Positions 27,701 to 37,695 of a DNA stretch of 64,000 bases are shown in pieces. The position numbers and the translations under genes were made by a program. Source of the DNA: Ruegeria lacuscaerulensis. Lineage in GTDB: Bacteria; Pseudomonadota; Alphaproteobacteria; Rhodobacterales; Rhodobacteraceae. Positions within the stretch are counted from its first letter, which is position 1. The number at the start of each line of letters is the position of its first letter. The stretch lies in the NCBI RefSeq assembly GCF_013034685.1, contig NZ_WQGO01000004.1, positions 434,001 to 498,000 of the forward strand, given 5' to 3'. The notes below the pieces were generated by a model that was not told the origin of the DNA, did no database searches, and was given only the letters and a program-made list of their open reading frames with translations.

Positions 27701-28798
27701 ATGAAGAGAACTTTTGGTTGGCTATTTGCTTTCGTGTTGCTTACCGGCTGCTGGGAGAAGGAAGAAGATGCGACCCAAACACTTATTCGACCTGTCAGAG
27801 CCACCGAGATTTCCGACCTCTCCAGTTTGCATGACCGATATTTTGTCGGAACAGCCAGGGCCGCGCGCGAAGTCTCTTTGGCCTTTCGCGTACCGGGCAA
27901 TGTTGTTGGCGTCGATGTTCAGGTTGGCGACCTTGTAACTAAGGGTGACATTATGGCAGCCTTGGATCCAGCCCCGTACCAGGCTGAAGTAGACCGGCTT
28001 AACGCCGAACTCGAAAGCGCACAGGCAACGTTTGAGAACGCCAAGTTGCAAACAGATCGGCAACGATCGCTGGTCGAAAAGGACGTCGCTGCTCAGGCTA
28101 CACTCGACCGATTTATCGCTGGCGAGACATCCGCTAAGGCGGCCATCAATTCTGTTCAAGGCGCTCTGGACAGAGCCACTCTGGATTTAACCTATACGAG
28201 TTTGGCGGCACCGTTCGATGGTCGTGTTGTCGGCAAATACATTGAAGATTTCGAAGAAGTCGCCGCTCAGACTCCGGTGCTGCGCATTTTGGATGCCGAA
28301 CGCATCGAAGTGGTGATCGATATCCCCGAACGATACATCGCCCTGATCCCTCACATTGAAGACATCACCGTTACTTTTGATGCTCTGGGGGATGTGGTTC
28401 TACCGGCGGAAATCAGCGAGATTGGATCCGAGGCTTCGGCGACGACCCGAACCTTCCCTGTCACGTTGATTATGGATCAACCGGAAGACGCACTTGTTCT
28501 TCCGGGTATGGCAGGGCGCGTCCGTGGCCAGCCAAAGGAAGGGCACGAACCATTCGATGCGATCATGGTTCCTGCCAGCGCGGTTTTCGTGCCTGAAGGG
28601 GAAACAGATCCGCATGTCTGGGTATTCGATGCCAGCTCAGAAACCGTAACGGCAAGGAAGGTTTCGCTTGGCACGCCCCGGTCGCAAGGGGTGGCCGTTA
28701 GTGAAGGTCTGGAATTTGGTGATGTGGTCGTCACTGCCGGAGCGAATTCTTTGCGAGAAGGCCAAAAGGTTTCACGACTTTCCGAGGATACAGAGTAA
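27701..28798 (+). CDS. RND efflux periplasmic adaptor (membrane fusion lipoprotein)
   Basis: GGGAGGGGGAT precedes ATG 27701. The 365-residue protein has a lipoprotein signal (FVLLTGC, acylated Cys17), a biotinyl-lipoyl-like half (FRVPGNVVGVDVQVGDLVTKG), a coiled-coil hairpin (about residues 90-160, with PYQAEVDRLNAELESAQATF) and the second lipoyl half (LAAPFDGRVVGKYIEDFEEV). It links the inner-membrane pump to an outer-membrane channel. Its stop overlaps the pump gene (TAATG). No TolC-like channel gene is adjacent. The substrate is not predictable. Confidence 0.93.
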   Translation: MKRTFGWLFAFVLLTGCWEKEEDATQTLIRPVRATEISDLSSLHDRYFVGTARAAREVSLAFRVPGNVVGVDVQVGDLVTKGDIMAALDPAPYQAEVDRLNAELESAQATFENAKLQTDRQRSLVEKDVAAQATLDRFIAGETSAKAAINSVQGALDRATLDLTYTSLAAPFDGRVVGKYIEDFEEVAAQTPVLRILDAERIEVVIDIPERYIALIPHIEDITVTFDALGDVVLPAEISEIGSEASATTRTFPVTLIMDQPEDALVLPGMAGRVRGQPKEGHEPFDAIMVPASAVFVPEGETDPHVWVFDASSETVTARKVSLGTPRSQGVAVSEGLEFGDVVVTAGANSLREGQKVSRLSEDTE

Positions 28799-31700
28799 TG
28801 GGTCTCGCGGCGTTCTCCATCCGCAACGCCAAATTCGTTTGGTTCACGGTAGTCATGCTTACGTTGGGCGGCATTTCGGCTTTCTTTAGTCTGGGGCAGC
28901 TAGAAGACCCCGAGTTCACTATCAAAACTGCGGTTGTGACCACCCTCTATCCCGGCGCCAGCCCTGAAGAAGTTGAGCAAGAGATCACAGAACGGATCGA
29001 GCTGAAACTCCAGGAAATTAAGGAGATTGATTACATCTCGAGCGAAAGCAGGGCGGGTGTGTCGACGATTAAAGTCGAAATTCGCCCGAACTATTGGTCG
29101 GACCAGCTACCGCAAATCTGGGACACACTACGTCGGAAAGTCAGAGACGTGGAAACAGACCTGCCCCCTGGCGCGGGTCGTCCTGCCATCAACGATGATT
29201 TCGGTGATGTCTTCGGTCTACTGCTGGCTATGACGTCCGATGGGTTCTCCGCTCAGGAGCTTGATGGGTATGCCGAAGACTTCAAGCGAGAGCTCTCGCT
29301 GATCGACGGTGTCGGCCGCGTCGATCTTTGGGGAGAACGCGACAGGGTCATTTATCTGGAAACACGGGAAGAAGCCTTGGCCGCATTGGGAGTTTCGGCT
29401 CAGACAATTCTCAACACGTTACAGACCCAGAATGCGATCGTGGATGCAGGGCGGGTAAACGTCGGTGACTACCGCATGCGCATTGCGCCCAGCGGAACCT
29501 TCACAAGCCCAACTGACATCGCAGATTTAGTCGTCCGACCAAGTGGTCTGGATCAGGCTCAAAGCGGTCAACGTCGTGGGCCAGAGTTGCTAAGGCTGGG
29601 CGACATCGTTGAGGTTAAAGAAGGCTACATTGACCCACCGATAACTATGATGCGTTATAACGCGCTTCCATCTATTGGTTTGGCCATATCCTTCCAGTCT
29701 GGGGTCAACGTTGTCAGTGTTGGTGAGGCGGTAGATGCGAGAGTATCAGAACTGATCGCAAGCCTGCCGATGGGCATCGAGGTTGAACGGGTTCATTGGC
29801 AATCCGATGACGTAAACCTTGCGGTCAGCAGTTTTCTGGTGAGCCTTGCCCAAGCCGTCGCAATCGTCCTGGTCGTTTTAACTTTGGCGATGGGTGTTCG
29901 GATGGGGATCATCATCGGCAGCGGGCTGATTCTAACAATCCTAACCACCTTCATACCCTTGGCAGCACTTGGCATAGATCTTCAGCGCATGTCCTTGGGT
30001 GCATTGATCATTGCGCTCGGCATGATGGTAGATAACTCGATCGTGGTAGCGGACGGCGCCATGGTCCGGATGTCGCAAGGAATGGACCGTGCAAAGGCCG
30101 CGATTGAGGCCGCAACGCGTCCCGCTATGTCGTTGCTTGGGGCCACGTTTGTCGCGGTCATGGCTTTCTACCCGATCTTTGCATCTGTCGAGAGCGCAGG
30201 GGAGTACTGCCGAACACTCTTCTCAGTTGTTGGGATCGCGTTGCTGGTCAGTTGGTTGCTGTCGATGACGGTAACACCACTGCAATGCGTTGCCATGCTA
30301 CCGGAGCCAAAGGGTGGAGCAAGCGAGACCTTTGACACCGGTTTCTATGCGATTTACCGCCGCTTTCTGGCTGCGGCGATCCGCGTGCGTTATCTGACGA
30401 TCGGGGTGGCTTTGGGTGCTTTGGTCATTGCCGGGGTTGGCTTTGGGTCTATCACACAGCTGTTCTTCCCGACCTCGTCGATGACCAAATACATGATCGA
30501 CTATTACGCGCCTGAAGGAACTCGGATTGAAGCCGTGTCAGAAGCGATCTCGCGGATCGAAGAAAAGGTTGAAATGGACGATCGTGTCACTGGCATCGCC
30601 AGCTTTATCGGAGCTGGCCCGCCGCGTTTCTACCTGCCGGTCGACCCCGAGGGAACCAACCCATCCTACGCGCAAGTCATTGTGAACGTCGAGGATTACC
30701 GCGACATTCCAGAGATGACCAAAGAGATATCGCTTTGGATATCAGCCAATATCCCCGAGGCGACCTCTTTCACACGCCAATTTGGTGTAGGACCTAGCAA
30801 TACATGGGCGTTCGAGAACCGCATCGTCGGCCCGGCGGATGCTGATCCTGAGACATTGCGCAAAATTGGTGACAGAGCGGTTGCGATATTAGATCAGCAT
30901 CAATGGACGAAAGTGGCGCGCACCGATTGGCGCAACCGTGTCCTGAAAACAGTCCCAGCCTATGACCAGGACCGAGCGCGATGGACCGGCATCACCTATG
31001 AAGATCTTGGTAACACGACAAAACGTGCATTTGACGGGCGTTCGGTCGGCCTTTACCGCGAAGGTGACGAGTTGCTGCCAATCATCGTTCGGCCCGGCGC
31101 AGAAGACGTGGCTGCCGTCGACAACTTTGAACTGTTGCAACTTCAGTCACCGTTTTCTGTTGAGCCTGTGCCATTGGCGCAGGTCGTACGCGGCGTGAAT
31201 ATCCAGCCCGAAGATCCAACGATCAATCGTCGCGACCGGCGCCGTGTTCTGACTGTGCAAGCCAATTCAATCGATAGCGTAACTCTGCCAAGCTATCGCG
31301 CCGCAGTTCTTGCCGATTTTGAAGCTTTGGAGGCTGACTTGCCGCCGGGCTACAGCATGGAATGGGGTGGAGAGTACGAGGACACAGTTTCTGCGCAAGC
31401 GTCTTTGATTCCGGGTATGATCCCCGCGTTTTCGATCATGGCATTGATTGTAGTTGGGCTGTTTAACTCATACCGCAGACCGCTTGTCATTTTCCTGACT
31501 GTACCTTTTGTGCTGATAGGTATTGTTCCGAGCCTGCTCCTCACAAACACACCGTTTGGGTTCGTTGCCTTGCTCGGGGGCATGAGCCTGGCGGGCATGA
31601 TGATCAAAAACGCAATCGTTCTGATCGATCAGATCAACGATAACTTGGCCGAAGGTCAGCCGGGCTACGACGCCGTTTTGAATGCCGGAGCCTCAAGACT

Positions 31701-31890
31701 GCGCCCTGTCGTACTGGCCGCCGCCACTACAGTTTTGGGTGTGATACCGCTACTGCCAGACGTGTTTTGGGTGGGTCTTGCTGTAACGATCATGGGCGGT
31801 TTGACGGTGGGTACGATGCTCACAATGATCCTGGTACCGGTCTTGTTCGCCACGCTGAGCGGCATTCGACAGTCACCGAAAGCCGTTTGA
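28798..31890 (+). CDS. RND-family efflux pump permease
   Basis: The 1030-residue protein has the RND layout: transmembrane helix 1 at residues 14-33, two large periplasmic loops, and membrane blocks at about 330-490 and 865-1015. The TM4 relay reads LGMMVDNSIVVADGA, with one Asp followed by Asn rather than the double Asp of AcrB, a form common in this subgroup. GASPEEVEQEITERIE and the GGMSLAGMMIKNAIVLIDQI region are typical of HAE1-like exporters. It is translationally coupled to the adaptor, forming a two-gene efflux operon with a possible small third member downstream. Confidence 0.93.
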   Translation: MGLAAFSIRNAKFVWFTVVMLTLGGISAFFSLGQLEDPEFTIKTAVVTTLYPGASPEEVEQEITERIELKLQEIKEIDYISSESRAGVSTIKVEIRPNYWSDQLPQIWDTLRRKVRDVETDLPPGAGRPAINDDFGDVFGLLLAMTSDGFSAQELDGYAEDFKRELSLIDGVGRVDLWGERDRVIYLETREEALAALGVSAQTILNTLQTQNAIVDAGRVNVGDYRMRIAPSGTFTSPTDIADLVVRPSGLDQAQSGQRRGPELLRLGDIVEVKEGYIDPPITMMRYNALPSIGLAISFQSGVNVVSVGEAVDARVSELIASLPMGIEVERVHWQSDDVNLAVSSFLVSLAQAVAIVLVVLTLAMGVRMGIIIGSGLILTILTTFIPLAALGIDLQRMSLGALIIALGMMVDNSIVVADGAMVRMSQGMDRAKAAIEAATRPAMSLLGATFVAVMAFYPIFASVESAGEYCRTLFSVVGIALLVSWLLSMTVTPLQCVAMLPEPKGGASETFDTGFYAIYRRFLAAAIRVRYLTIGVALGALVIAGVGFGSITQLFFPTSSMTKYMIDYYAPEGTRIEAVSEAISRIEEKVEMDDRVTGIASFIGAGPPRFYLPVDPEGTNPSYAQVIVNVEDYRDIPEMTKEISLWISANIPEATSFTRQFGVGPSNTWAFENRIVGPADADPETLRKIGDRAVAILDQHQWTKVARTDWRNRVLKTVPAYDQDRARWTGITYEDLGNTTKRAFDGRSVGLYREGDELLPIIVRPGAEDVAAVDNFELLQLQSPFSVEPVPLAQVVRGVNIQPEDPTINRRDRRRVLTVQANSIDSVTLPSYRAAVLADFEALEADLPPGYSMEWGGEYEDTVSAQASLIPGMIPAFSIMALIVVGLFNSYRRPLVIFLTVPFVLIGIVPSLLLTNTPFGFVALLGGMSLAGMMIKNAIVLIDQINDNLAEGQPGYDAVLNAGASRLRPVVLAAATTVLGVIPLLPDVFWVGLAVTIMGGLTVGTMLTMILVPVLFATLSGIRQSPKAV

Positions 31891-31968
31891 CGTCATCTAT
31901 AGCGGTCTTTGGATCGTTTTTTTCGAGCATGTACTTGTTGAGTGTAAACAACTCATTTGGGGGTAAAG

Positions 31969-32139
31969 ATGGACAATACAGTACTCTACTTTCTGGTCGG
32001 CATCTTCGTGGTTGGCCTAGTCTCACTGGGATATTTTGCCAAAGGTAGCGGAGCACTGCTTGTGATCGTGATATTGGTTGGTGTGTTGTTAGCGATGATC
32101 GCATTTTTTGGGGGTTACTTTGGCGAGACACCGAAGTGA
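31969..32139 (+). CDS. small membrane protein, two predicted helices
   Basis: ATG 31969 follows GGGGG at 6 nt. The 56-residue product consists of two hydrophobic helices (VLYFLVGIFVVGLVSLGYFA and LLVIVILVGVLLAMIAFFG) joined by KGSG, with a short polar tail. It follows the RND pump by 78 bp on the same strand and could be an accessory small protein, but this is only positional. I do not recognise a family. Confidence 0.6.
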   Translation: MDNTVLYFLVGIFVVGLVSLGYFAKGSGALLVIVILVGVLLAMIAFFGGYFGETPK

Positions 32140-32280
32140 GCTTGTAGTGGCATCATTGAAGACGCCTCGCGAGTTACAGGAAACGCCAGTTGATCCGAGA
32201 AGGAGGCTCATTGGATTTGACGCTTGGTGACTACTTTGTTCAGTGCCATCTATAGGCACCATTTTCTGCGAAAACAGAGA

Positions 32281-34209
32281 TCAGGCGCGCTTTTCGCCGA
32301 TTGTGGCCACGCCCAGAACCGACAGTACTTTGGCCTCGATCTGCTCGGCATTCATACCAGCTACCGCGTACATATCCGCCGGGCTGGCCTGATCGATGAA
32401 GATGTCAGGCAGCACCATCGAACGGTATTTCAGACCCGCATCAAACACGCCTTCATCCGCCAACAATTGCGCCACGTGGCTGCCAAAGCCGCCAATCGCC
32501 CCTTCTTCAATGGTGATCAGCGCCTCGTGATTGGCGGCCAGATCCAGAATCAGGTCGCGGTCCAGCGGTTTGGCAAAACGCGCATCGGCGATCGTCGGCG
32601 TGATGCCCTTGGCGGTAAGCGCCTCGGCGGCTTTTTGAACTTCGGCCAGACGTGTGCCGAAGGACAGCAGCGCAACCCGTGCGCCGGTTTGGATGATGCG
32701 GCCTTTGCCGATTTCCAGAACCTCACCGCGTTCGGGCAGGTCTACACCTACACCCTCGCCTCGCGGATACCGGAAGGCGATGGGGCCTTCGTCATGTGCG
32801 GCGGCGGTGGCGACCATGTGCATCAGCTCGGCCTCATCCGAGGCGGCCATCACCACCATGCCCGGCAGGTTGGCCAAATAAGCGATGTCGAACGATCCCG
32901 CATGCGTCGCGCCATCGGCCCCCACAAGCCCCGCGCGGTCGATGGCGAACCGGACCGGCAGGCGTTGAATGGCAACATCATGCACAACCTGATCATAACC
33001 GCGCTGCAGGAAAGTCGAATACATCGCGCAAAACGGCTTCATCCCACCCGCAGCCAGCGCGGCGGCAAAGGTCACGCCGTGCTGTTCAGCAATCGCCACG
33101 TCGAAACAACGTGAGGGGTAGCGTTCTGCAAACAGGTTCAGCCCGGTGCCGTCTGGCATCGCCGCAGTCACAGCCACGATCTTGTCGTCGCGCCCGGCCT
33201 CTTCCACCAACGTGTTGCCAAAGACCGAGGTATAGGACGGCGCGTTTGATGGCGCTTTGTGCTGTTTGCCCGTCACTACGTCGAATTTCGCGGTTGCATG
33301 CCCCTTGTCGCGAGCTTGCTCGGCGGGGGCATAGCCCTTGCCCTTTTTGGTCAGCACGTGGATCAGGATCGGCCCGGTCGCCCGTGCCTTGACGGTACGC
33401 AACACCGGCAGCAACTGGTCGATGTCATGCCCGTCGATGGGACCGATGTACGAGAATCCCAGCTCCTCGAAAAACGTGCCGCCCATGGCCATGCCCTTAA
33501 GCATCTCTTTGGCGCGTTTCGCCCCCTCGCGGAAGGGTTCCGGCAGCAGGGACACCGCGCCTTTGGCGGCGGCTTTCAGATCGTGGAACGGGGCCTCGGT
33601 ATATATCCGCGAAAGGTAACTGGAGAGCGCACCAACCGGGGGCGCAATGCTCATCTCGTTGTCGTTCAGGATTACGATCAGGCGTTTTTTCAGGTGGCCA
33701 GCATTGTTCATCGCCTCGAACGCCATGCCTGCGGACATCGAGCCATCGCCGATCACAGCAATCGCATCGCCTAACCCTTCGGGCGTGACACCGCCCAGAT
33801 CGCGCGCGACGGAAAACCCAAGCGCAGCACTGATCGAGGTGCTGGAATGGGCAGCCCCGAACGGGTCATAGGTGCTTTCGCTGCGTTTGGTAAAGCCGCT
33901 GAGGCCGTCTTTCATGCGCAGAGTGCGGATCCGGTCGCGCCGTTCGGTCAGAATTTTATGAGGATAGCACTGATGCCCCACATCCCAGATGATCTTGTCG
34001 CGCGGGGTGTCAAAGACGGCGTGTAGCGCGGTGGTCAGCTCGACGACACCCAAACCAGCGCCCAAATGCCCGCCGGTGACGGAAACGGCCGAGACGGTCT
34101 CAGCCCGCAATTCATCGGCGATCTGCCGCAACTGCGAATCCGAAAACTGCTTGAGGTCCGCAGGGCGGCTCACAAGGTCCAGCAGGGGCGTATTCGGGCG
34201 GTCAGACAT
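32281..34209 (-). CDS. dxs: 1-deoxy-D-xylulose-5-phosphate synthase
   Basis: The 642-residue protein matches DXS throughout: the N-terminal [48 protein letters not shown], the thiamine-diphosphate site [18 protein letters not shown], the [11 protein letters not shown] region and FRYPRGEG. It condenses pyruvate and glyceraldehyde 3-phosphate, the first step of the MEP isoprenoid pathway. I use ATG 34209 ([11 protein letters not shown]); the frame is open 11 codons upstream. It ends a deacetylase-xseB-ispA-dxs run in which isoprenoid genes are adjacent, as in other Rhodobacterales. Confidence 0.97.
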   Translation of the reverse strand: MSDRPNTPLLDLVSRPADLKQFSDSQLRQIADELRAETVSAVSVTGGHLGAGLGVVELTTALHAVFDTPRDKIIWDVGHQCYPHKILTERRDRIRTLRMKDGLSGFTKRSESTYDPFGAAHSSTSISAALGFSVARDLGGVTPEGLGDAIAVIGDGSMSAGMAFEAMNNAGHLKKRLIVILNDNEMSIAPPVGALSSYLSRIYTEAPFHDLKAAAKGAVSLLPEPFREGAKRAKEMLKGMAMGGTFFEELGFSYIGPIDGHDIDQLLPVLRTVKARATGPILIHVLTKKGKGYAPAEQARDKGHATAKFDVVTGKQHKAPSNAPSYTSVFGNTLVEEAGRDDKIVAVTAAMPDGTGLNLFAERYPSRCFDVAIAEQHGVTFAAALAAGGMKPFCAMYSTFLQRGYDQVVHDVAIQRLPVRFAIDRAGLVGADGATHAGSFDIAYLANLPGMVVMAASDEAELMHMVATAAAHDEGPIAFRYPRGEGVGVDLPERGEVLEIGKGRIIQTGARVALLSFGTRLAEVQKAAEALTAKGITPTIADARFAKPLDRDLILDLAANHEALITIEEGAIGGFGSHVAQLLADEGVFDAGLKYRSMVLPDIFIDQASPADMYAVAGMNAEQIEAKVLSVLGVATIGEKRA

Positions 34210-34225
34210 ATGGCGCGTTCCTGGC

Positions 34226-35092
34226 TTAGCTGTCCCGGGCAATAACGAAGCGGGCGGCGTCCTTCAAGGTTTCAGCAGCAGGCCCATAGCCATCCAGCGC
34301 AGCACAGGCCTGATCCACCAGCTCCGCCGCGCGGGCCTTGGCGGCGTCCAGCCCCAGCAGCGAGACAAAGGTGGCCTTGCCCGCCTTTGCATCCTTTTGC
34401 AGACGTTTTCCGGCTTTTTCGGCATCACCCTCAACATCCAAGATGTCATCCGCGATCTGAAAGGCAAGGCCCAGAGCACGGGCATAGTGGCGCAGCGGGT
34501 CCGGGTCTGCCTGAGCCAGCCATGCCCCCGCGCAGGCAGACCATTCGATCAGCGCCCCGGTCTTACCTGCCTGCAACCGCGTGATCTGTTCCAGCGTCAG
34601 CGGAGCCTCCGCCGTTTCCGCCGCGATATCCAGCGCCTGTCCCAGCACCATACCTTGCGCACCGCTGGCTTTTGCCAGTGTTAGAGTCAAATCTGAGCGA
34701 ATTGCGGCCTCGCCAACCTGCGCGTTCCCGCAAAGCTCAAACGCGAGCGTCTGCAACGCGTCCCCGGCCAGAACGGCCGTACCCTCATCCCATTTTACAT
34801 GAACCGTGGGCCGCCCCCGGCGCAGATCATCATCATCCATGCAAGGCAGATCATCATGGACCAGCGAATACGCGTGCAGCGCCTCTATAGCCGTCGCGGG
34901 CCAAATGGCTCGTTCAGTCTCAACACCATGCAACCGCGCACTTTCCAATACCAAAAATCCGCGCAGCCTTTTGCCGCCCTTGGTGGCATAGGCCATCGCC
35001 TGGGTCACATCCAGATTGTCCAGCGCCCCCAGAACCCGATCAAAATGGGCTTGAATCCGCGCCGCATCCTGCGCCAGTCTGTCACTGAACAT
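34226..35092 (-). CDS. ispA: polyprenyl (farnesyl/geranyl) diphosphate synthase
   Basis: The 288-residue protein carries both aspartate-rich motifs of short-chain prenyltransferases, [14 protein letters not shown] and DDILD, plus the GGKRLRGFL substrate region. It extends DMAPP with IPP to farnesyl (or geranylgeranyl) diphosphate for quinone and carotenoid synthesis. Its start lies immediately after the xseB stop, and dxs starts 17 bp downstream, so it shares their transcript. Confidence 0.95.
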   Translation of the reverse strand: MFSDRLAQDAARIQAHFDRVLGALDNLDVTQAMAYATKGGKRLRGFLVLESARLHGVETERAIWPATAIEALHAYSLVHDDLPCMDDDDLRRGRPTVHVKWDEGTAVLAGDALQTLAFELCGNAQVGEAAIRSDLTLTLAKASGAQGMVLGQALDIAAETAEAPLTLEQITRLQAGKTGALIEWSACAGAWLAQADPDPLRHYARALGLAFQIADDILDVEGDAEKAGKRLQKDAKAGKATFVSLLGLDAAKARAAELVDQACAALDGYGPAAETLKDAARFVIARDS

Positions 35093-35335
35093 TTACTGAC
35101 CTTCGACAGGCGTGGTCCCGGTCGGCTGACCATTGGCGTCCAGCGTGATCGCCGCCACTTTTTCCTCGGCCCGCTTCAACTCATCCTCGCAGCGTTTCTT
35201 CAGCTGCGCCCCGCGTTCGTACAGAGCAATGGACTGGTCCAATGCAACATCGCCACGCTCAAGCTGACCAACCACGGCCTCCAGCTCTTTCATAGCCTGT
35301 TCGAATGTCATCTGGTCGACGGGTGTCTCGGTCAT
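35093..35335 (-). CDS. xseB: exodeoxyribonuclease VII small subunit
   Basis: This 80-residue protein has the XseB pattern FEQAMKELEAVVGQLERGDVALDQSIALYERG followed by a helical tail (CEDELKRAEEKVAAI). XseB partners with XseA in single-strand exonuclease VII. Its ATG overlaps the upstream deacetylase stop (ATGA). Placement before ispA-dxs is common across proteobacteria. Confidence 0.95.
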   Translation of the reverse strand: MTETPVDQMTFEQAMKELEAVVGQLERGDVALDQSIALYERGAQLKKRCEDELKRAEEKVAAITLDANGQPTGTTPVEGQ

Positions 35336-36258
35336 TGGGCTGCCTTCATCAATTCTTCCACATGAGCACGGGTGGCCTCGGCCAAGGCTTTCAGATCATA
35401 CCCGCCCTCCAGAGTCGAGACGATACGACCCTCACACACCTCTGCCGCGATCTGGCACAGCTCTGACGTGAGCCAGGCAAAATCCCCGGTGGACCAGTTC
35501 AATTCGGCCAGCGGATCATCCTGATGCGCGTCAAACCCGGCCGAGATGACAATTAGCTCAGGTGCAAAGGCACGCAGACGCGGGAAGGCCAACCGTTCAT
35601 AGGCCGCACGCATCTCGGCCCCACCTGTACCAGGTGCCAGAGGGATATTCAGCACCGTGTCATAAGCACCGGTTTCATTGGGGCGCCCGGACCCCGGCCA
35701 CAAGGGCATCTGCTGGCTTGTAATGACCAACGCGCGCTTTTCGTCCCACAGCAGACCCTGCGTGCCATTGCCGTGATGCACGTCGAAATCCACAACGGCC
35801 ACGCGGCTCAGCCCGTGATGATCCAGCGCATGTTTCGCCGCCAGAGCCGCGTTGCCGAATAAGCAAAACCCCATGGCAGTGTCAGTCTCAGCATGATGCC
35901 CCGGAGGCCGCACCGCGCAAAACGCATTCGGCGCCTCACCACCCAGCACCAAATCCACCGCCCGAACAGCCGCCCCCGCCGCGCGATATCCCGCGCTCAC
36001 CGACCCCGGCGACATGATTGTATCGCCGTCGATCTGCCGAAACCCGTCCACAGGCGCGCTGCGCCGAATGTCTTCAATATAGCTGTCCGGGTGAATACGC
36101 CGCAGATCATCATCTGCTGCCAAAGGCGCAGTCTTGCGATCCAAATCCAGCGGCTCCAAGGCATGCAGAATATGTTCCAATCGCGCGACCCGCTCAGGGT
36201 GGCCGTCCGGCGTCACATGTCCAAGACAATCCGCATGAGTCAAAAGCGCAGTCTTCAT
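35332..36258 (-). CDS. histone-deacetylase-family (AcuC/HDAC-like) deacetylase
   Basis: The 308-residue protein contains HADCLGHVTPDGHPERVARL at the N-terminus, the GHHAETDTAMGFCLFGNAA catalytic segment, the zinc-ligand motif VVDFDVHHGNGTQ and SAGFDAHQDDPL. These belong to class II-like bacterial deacetylases and acetylpolyamine amidohydrolases. It probably removes acetyl groups from small amines or proteins; the substrate is not predictable. It heads the xseB-ispA-dxs run. A hairpin-rich repeat element occupies its 67-bp leader. Confidence 0.92.
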   Translation of the reverse strand: MKTALLTHADCLGHVTPDGHPERVARLEHILHALEPLDLDRKTAPLAADDDLRRIHPDSYIEDIRRSAPVDGFRQIDGDTIMSPGSVSAGYRAAGAAVRAVDLVLGGEAPNAFCAVRPPGHHAETDTAMGFCLFGNAALAAKHALDHHGLSRVAVVDFDVHHGNGTQGLLWDEKRALVITSQQMPLWPGSGRPNETGAYDTVLNIPLAPGTGGAEMRAAYERLAFPRLRAFAPELIVISAGFDAHQDDPLAELNWSTGDFAWLTSELCQIAAEVCEGRIVSTLEGGYDLKALAEATRAHVEELMKAAQ

Positions 36259-36268
36259 CAGGATCCCA

Positions 36269-36323
36269 TCTTCATCTGGCTAAAAATATCCTCGCCGAAG
36301 GCAAAAAATCGCCGCGCAGCGGC
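36269..36323 (-). repeat. hairpin-hairpin-tail element, copy C
   Basis: Read on the minus strand, GCCGC-TGC-GCGGC is followed by GCC-TTC-GGC and the tail CGAGGATATTTTTAGCCAGA-TGAAG. The same order of two hairpins and tail is found at 45.3 and 50.5 kb. It fills the gap between the petR stop and the deacetylase start. Confidence 0.5.
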
Positions 36324-36325
36324 CC

Positions 36326-37027
36326 TTAGTCCGGGGCCAACATGTACCCTGCACCGCGCACAGTTTGCAAATACCGCGGCTGCTTGGGGTCCTGTTCGAT
36401 CTTGCGCCGCAAACGGGTGATCTGCACGTCCACCGCGCGCTCCTGCGCCTGGCCTTTGTCGCGGCCCAAATCTTCAACCAGCTTCGACCGGCTGATCGGC
36501 TCACCCGGTTGGGCTGAGAAAATCTTCATCAACTGACTTTCCGTAGCCGTCAGACGCACAGGTTCTTCGCCCTGCCACATCTCGCCCTTCTCAACATCAT
36601 AGCGGATGGGTCCGAGGTTCAGGATCTTGCTAACCGTCTCTTGCGCAGGTGTCTCGGGCATCCGACGCAGGATCGCGTTGATCCGTAGCAACAATTCCTT
36701 GGGTTCGAACGGCTTGGCCAAATAGTCATCGGCCCCAGCCTCAAGCCCCGCGATCCGATGCTCGGTCTCGCCGCGCGCGGTAAGCAACAGGATCGGCGTC
36801 GAATGGGTTTCGCGCAGCGCCTTCGTTAGGCTAACACCATCTTCGCCCGGCATCATCACATCCAGCACGATCATGTCGAAATCCAACCCCGACAACACCC
36901 GCCGCGCGTGGGCTGCATCACGGGCCGACGTCACCAGAAACCCGTTCCGCATCAGAAACTTCTTGAGCAGATCCCGAATGCGTTCGTCATCGTCAACGAT
37001 CAGCAGATGCGCGTCCATATCGCTCAT
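36326..37027 (-). CDS. petR: OmpR-family response regulator PetR
   Basis: The 233-residue protein has a receiver domain (LLIVDDDERIRDLLKKFL; phospho-acceptor Asp in IVLDVMMPGEDG; Lys in LAKPFEPKELL) and a C-terminal OmpR winged helix (RLTATESQLMKIFSAQPG, then DVQITRLRRKIE and TVRGAGYML). Together with the preceding MarR-type gene it matches the Rhodobacter PetR-PetP pair, named for its effect on cytochrome bc1 gene expression. Here the petABC operon lies about 10 kb away. Its ATG overlaps the petP stop (ATGA). No histidine kinase is adjacent. Confidence 0.92.
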   Translation of the reverse strand: MSDMDAHLLIVDDDERIRDLLKKFLMRNGFLVTSARDAAHARRVLSGLDFDMIVLDVMMPGEDGVSLTKALRETHSTPILLLTARGETEHRIAGLEAGADDYLAKPFEPKELLLRINAILRRMPETPAQETVSKILNLGPIRYDVEKGEMWQGEEPVRLTATESQLMKIFSAQPGEPISRSKLVEDLGRDKGQAQERAVDVQITRLRRKIEQDPKQPRYLQTVRGAGYMLAPD

Positions 37028-37536
37028 GAGGTGGTATCCCGCAATTTCCTGTATGCATGACGCATATCAGCATCCATCATCGCTTCAAGCACTTTACGAA
37101 ACCCTGAAACGGCCTCGGGGCCCGCTTCCTTGTACGCCGCCCGCATCCGAACGCGCTGCGACTCGGACAATGTAGTCTCCAATTCTCGGCCTCTCTCTGT
37201 CAGAAATAGGTGCCTTTCACGTTTGTCCACGGTTCCCACCCGACTTTCGACCAATCCGTCGTCAATCAAGGTTCGCAACACCCGGTTCAGAGACTGTTTC
37301 GTCACGCCCAATATGGCCAGCAGATTGTTCACCGTGGTTCCCGGAGCCCGGTTGATGAAATGAATGGCCCGGTGATGCGCGCGACCATAGGCCAGTTCGG
37401 ACAGGATACGATCAGGGTCCGCCGTAAACCCGCGATACGCGAAAAACATCGCCTCAATCCCTTGCCGTAACTGCTCATCCGTCAGAAACAGCAGGCTTTC
37501 TCCGCCAAAGACCTGGGCGGGACGGGTGTCGGACAT
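37024..37536 (-). CDS. petP: MarR-family regulator PetP
   Basis: With ATG 37536, preceded by GAGGCACAAG, the protein has 170 residues. The MarR winged helix is visible (GTTVNNLLAILGVTKQSLNR, then VLRTLIDDGLVESRVGTVDKRERHLFLT). It is co-translated with petR. In Rhodobacter capsulatus the two are required together for cytochrome bc1 synthesis. An ATGTCA-N7-TGACAT palindrome lies 33 bp upstream in the divergent spacer with ilvE and could be its operator. Confidence 0.9.
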   Translation of the reverse strand: MSDTRPAQVFGGESLLFLTDEQLRQGIEAMFFAYRGFTADPDRILSELAYGRAHHRAIHFINRAPGTTVNNLLAILGVTKQSLNRVLRTLIDDGLVESRVGTVDKRERHLFLTERGRELETTLSESQRVRMRAAYKEAGPEAVSGFRKVLEAMMDADMRHAYRKLRDTTS

Positions 37537-37568
37537 CTTGTGCCTCATTCGTTACTTGGGTCGAGTTT

Positions 37569-37609
37569 ATGTCAGCGTTATTGACATTCCAAGGGCAGAC
37601 AGGTATCGA
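37569..37609 (+). promoter_or_regulatory. palindrome overlapping a possible ilvE promoter
   Basis: The perfect inverted repeat ATGTCA-GCGTTAT-TGACAT (37569-37587) overlaps a -35-like TTGACA (37581-37586), which is followed after 17 bp by TATCGA, a weak -10. The palindrome sits between divergent petP and ilvE and could serve either. Confidence 0.4.
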
Positions 37610-37695
37610 ATCGCAGTTTTTGCGCAACATTATGTCCGCTTCGGACTTAAATAACGCAACAATCGGAAATTTCAGCCCGGTTCAGGAGGTTTCGC

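Noticed and set aside
32243..32259. GTGCC-N7-GGCAC hairpin as the dxs terminator
   Set aside because: The stem is only 5 bp and no T-run follows on the minus strand.
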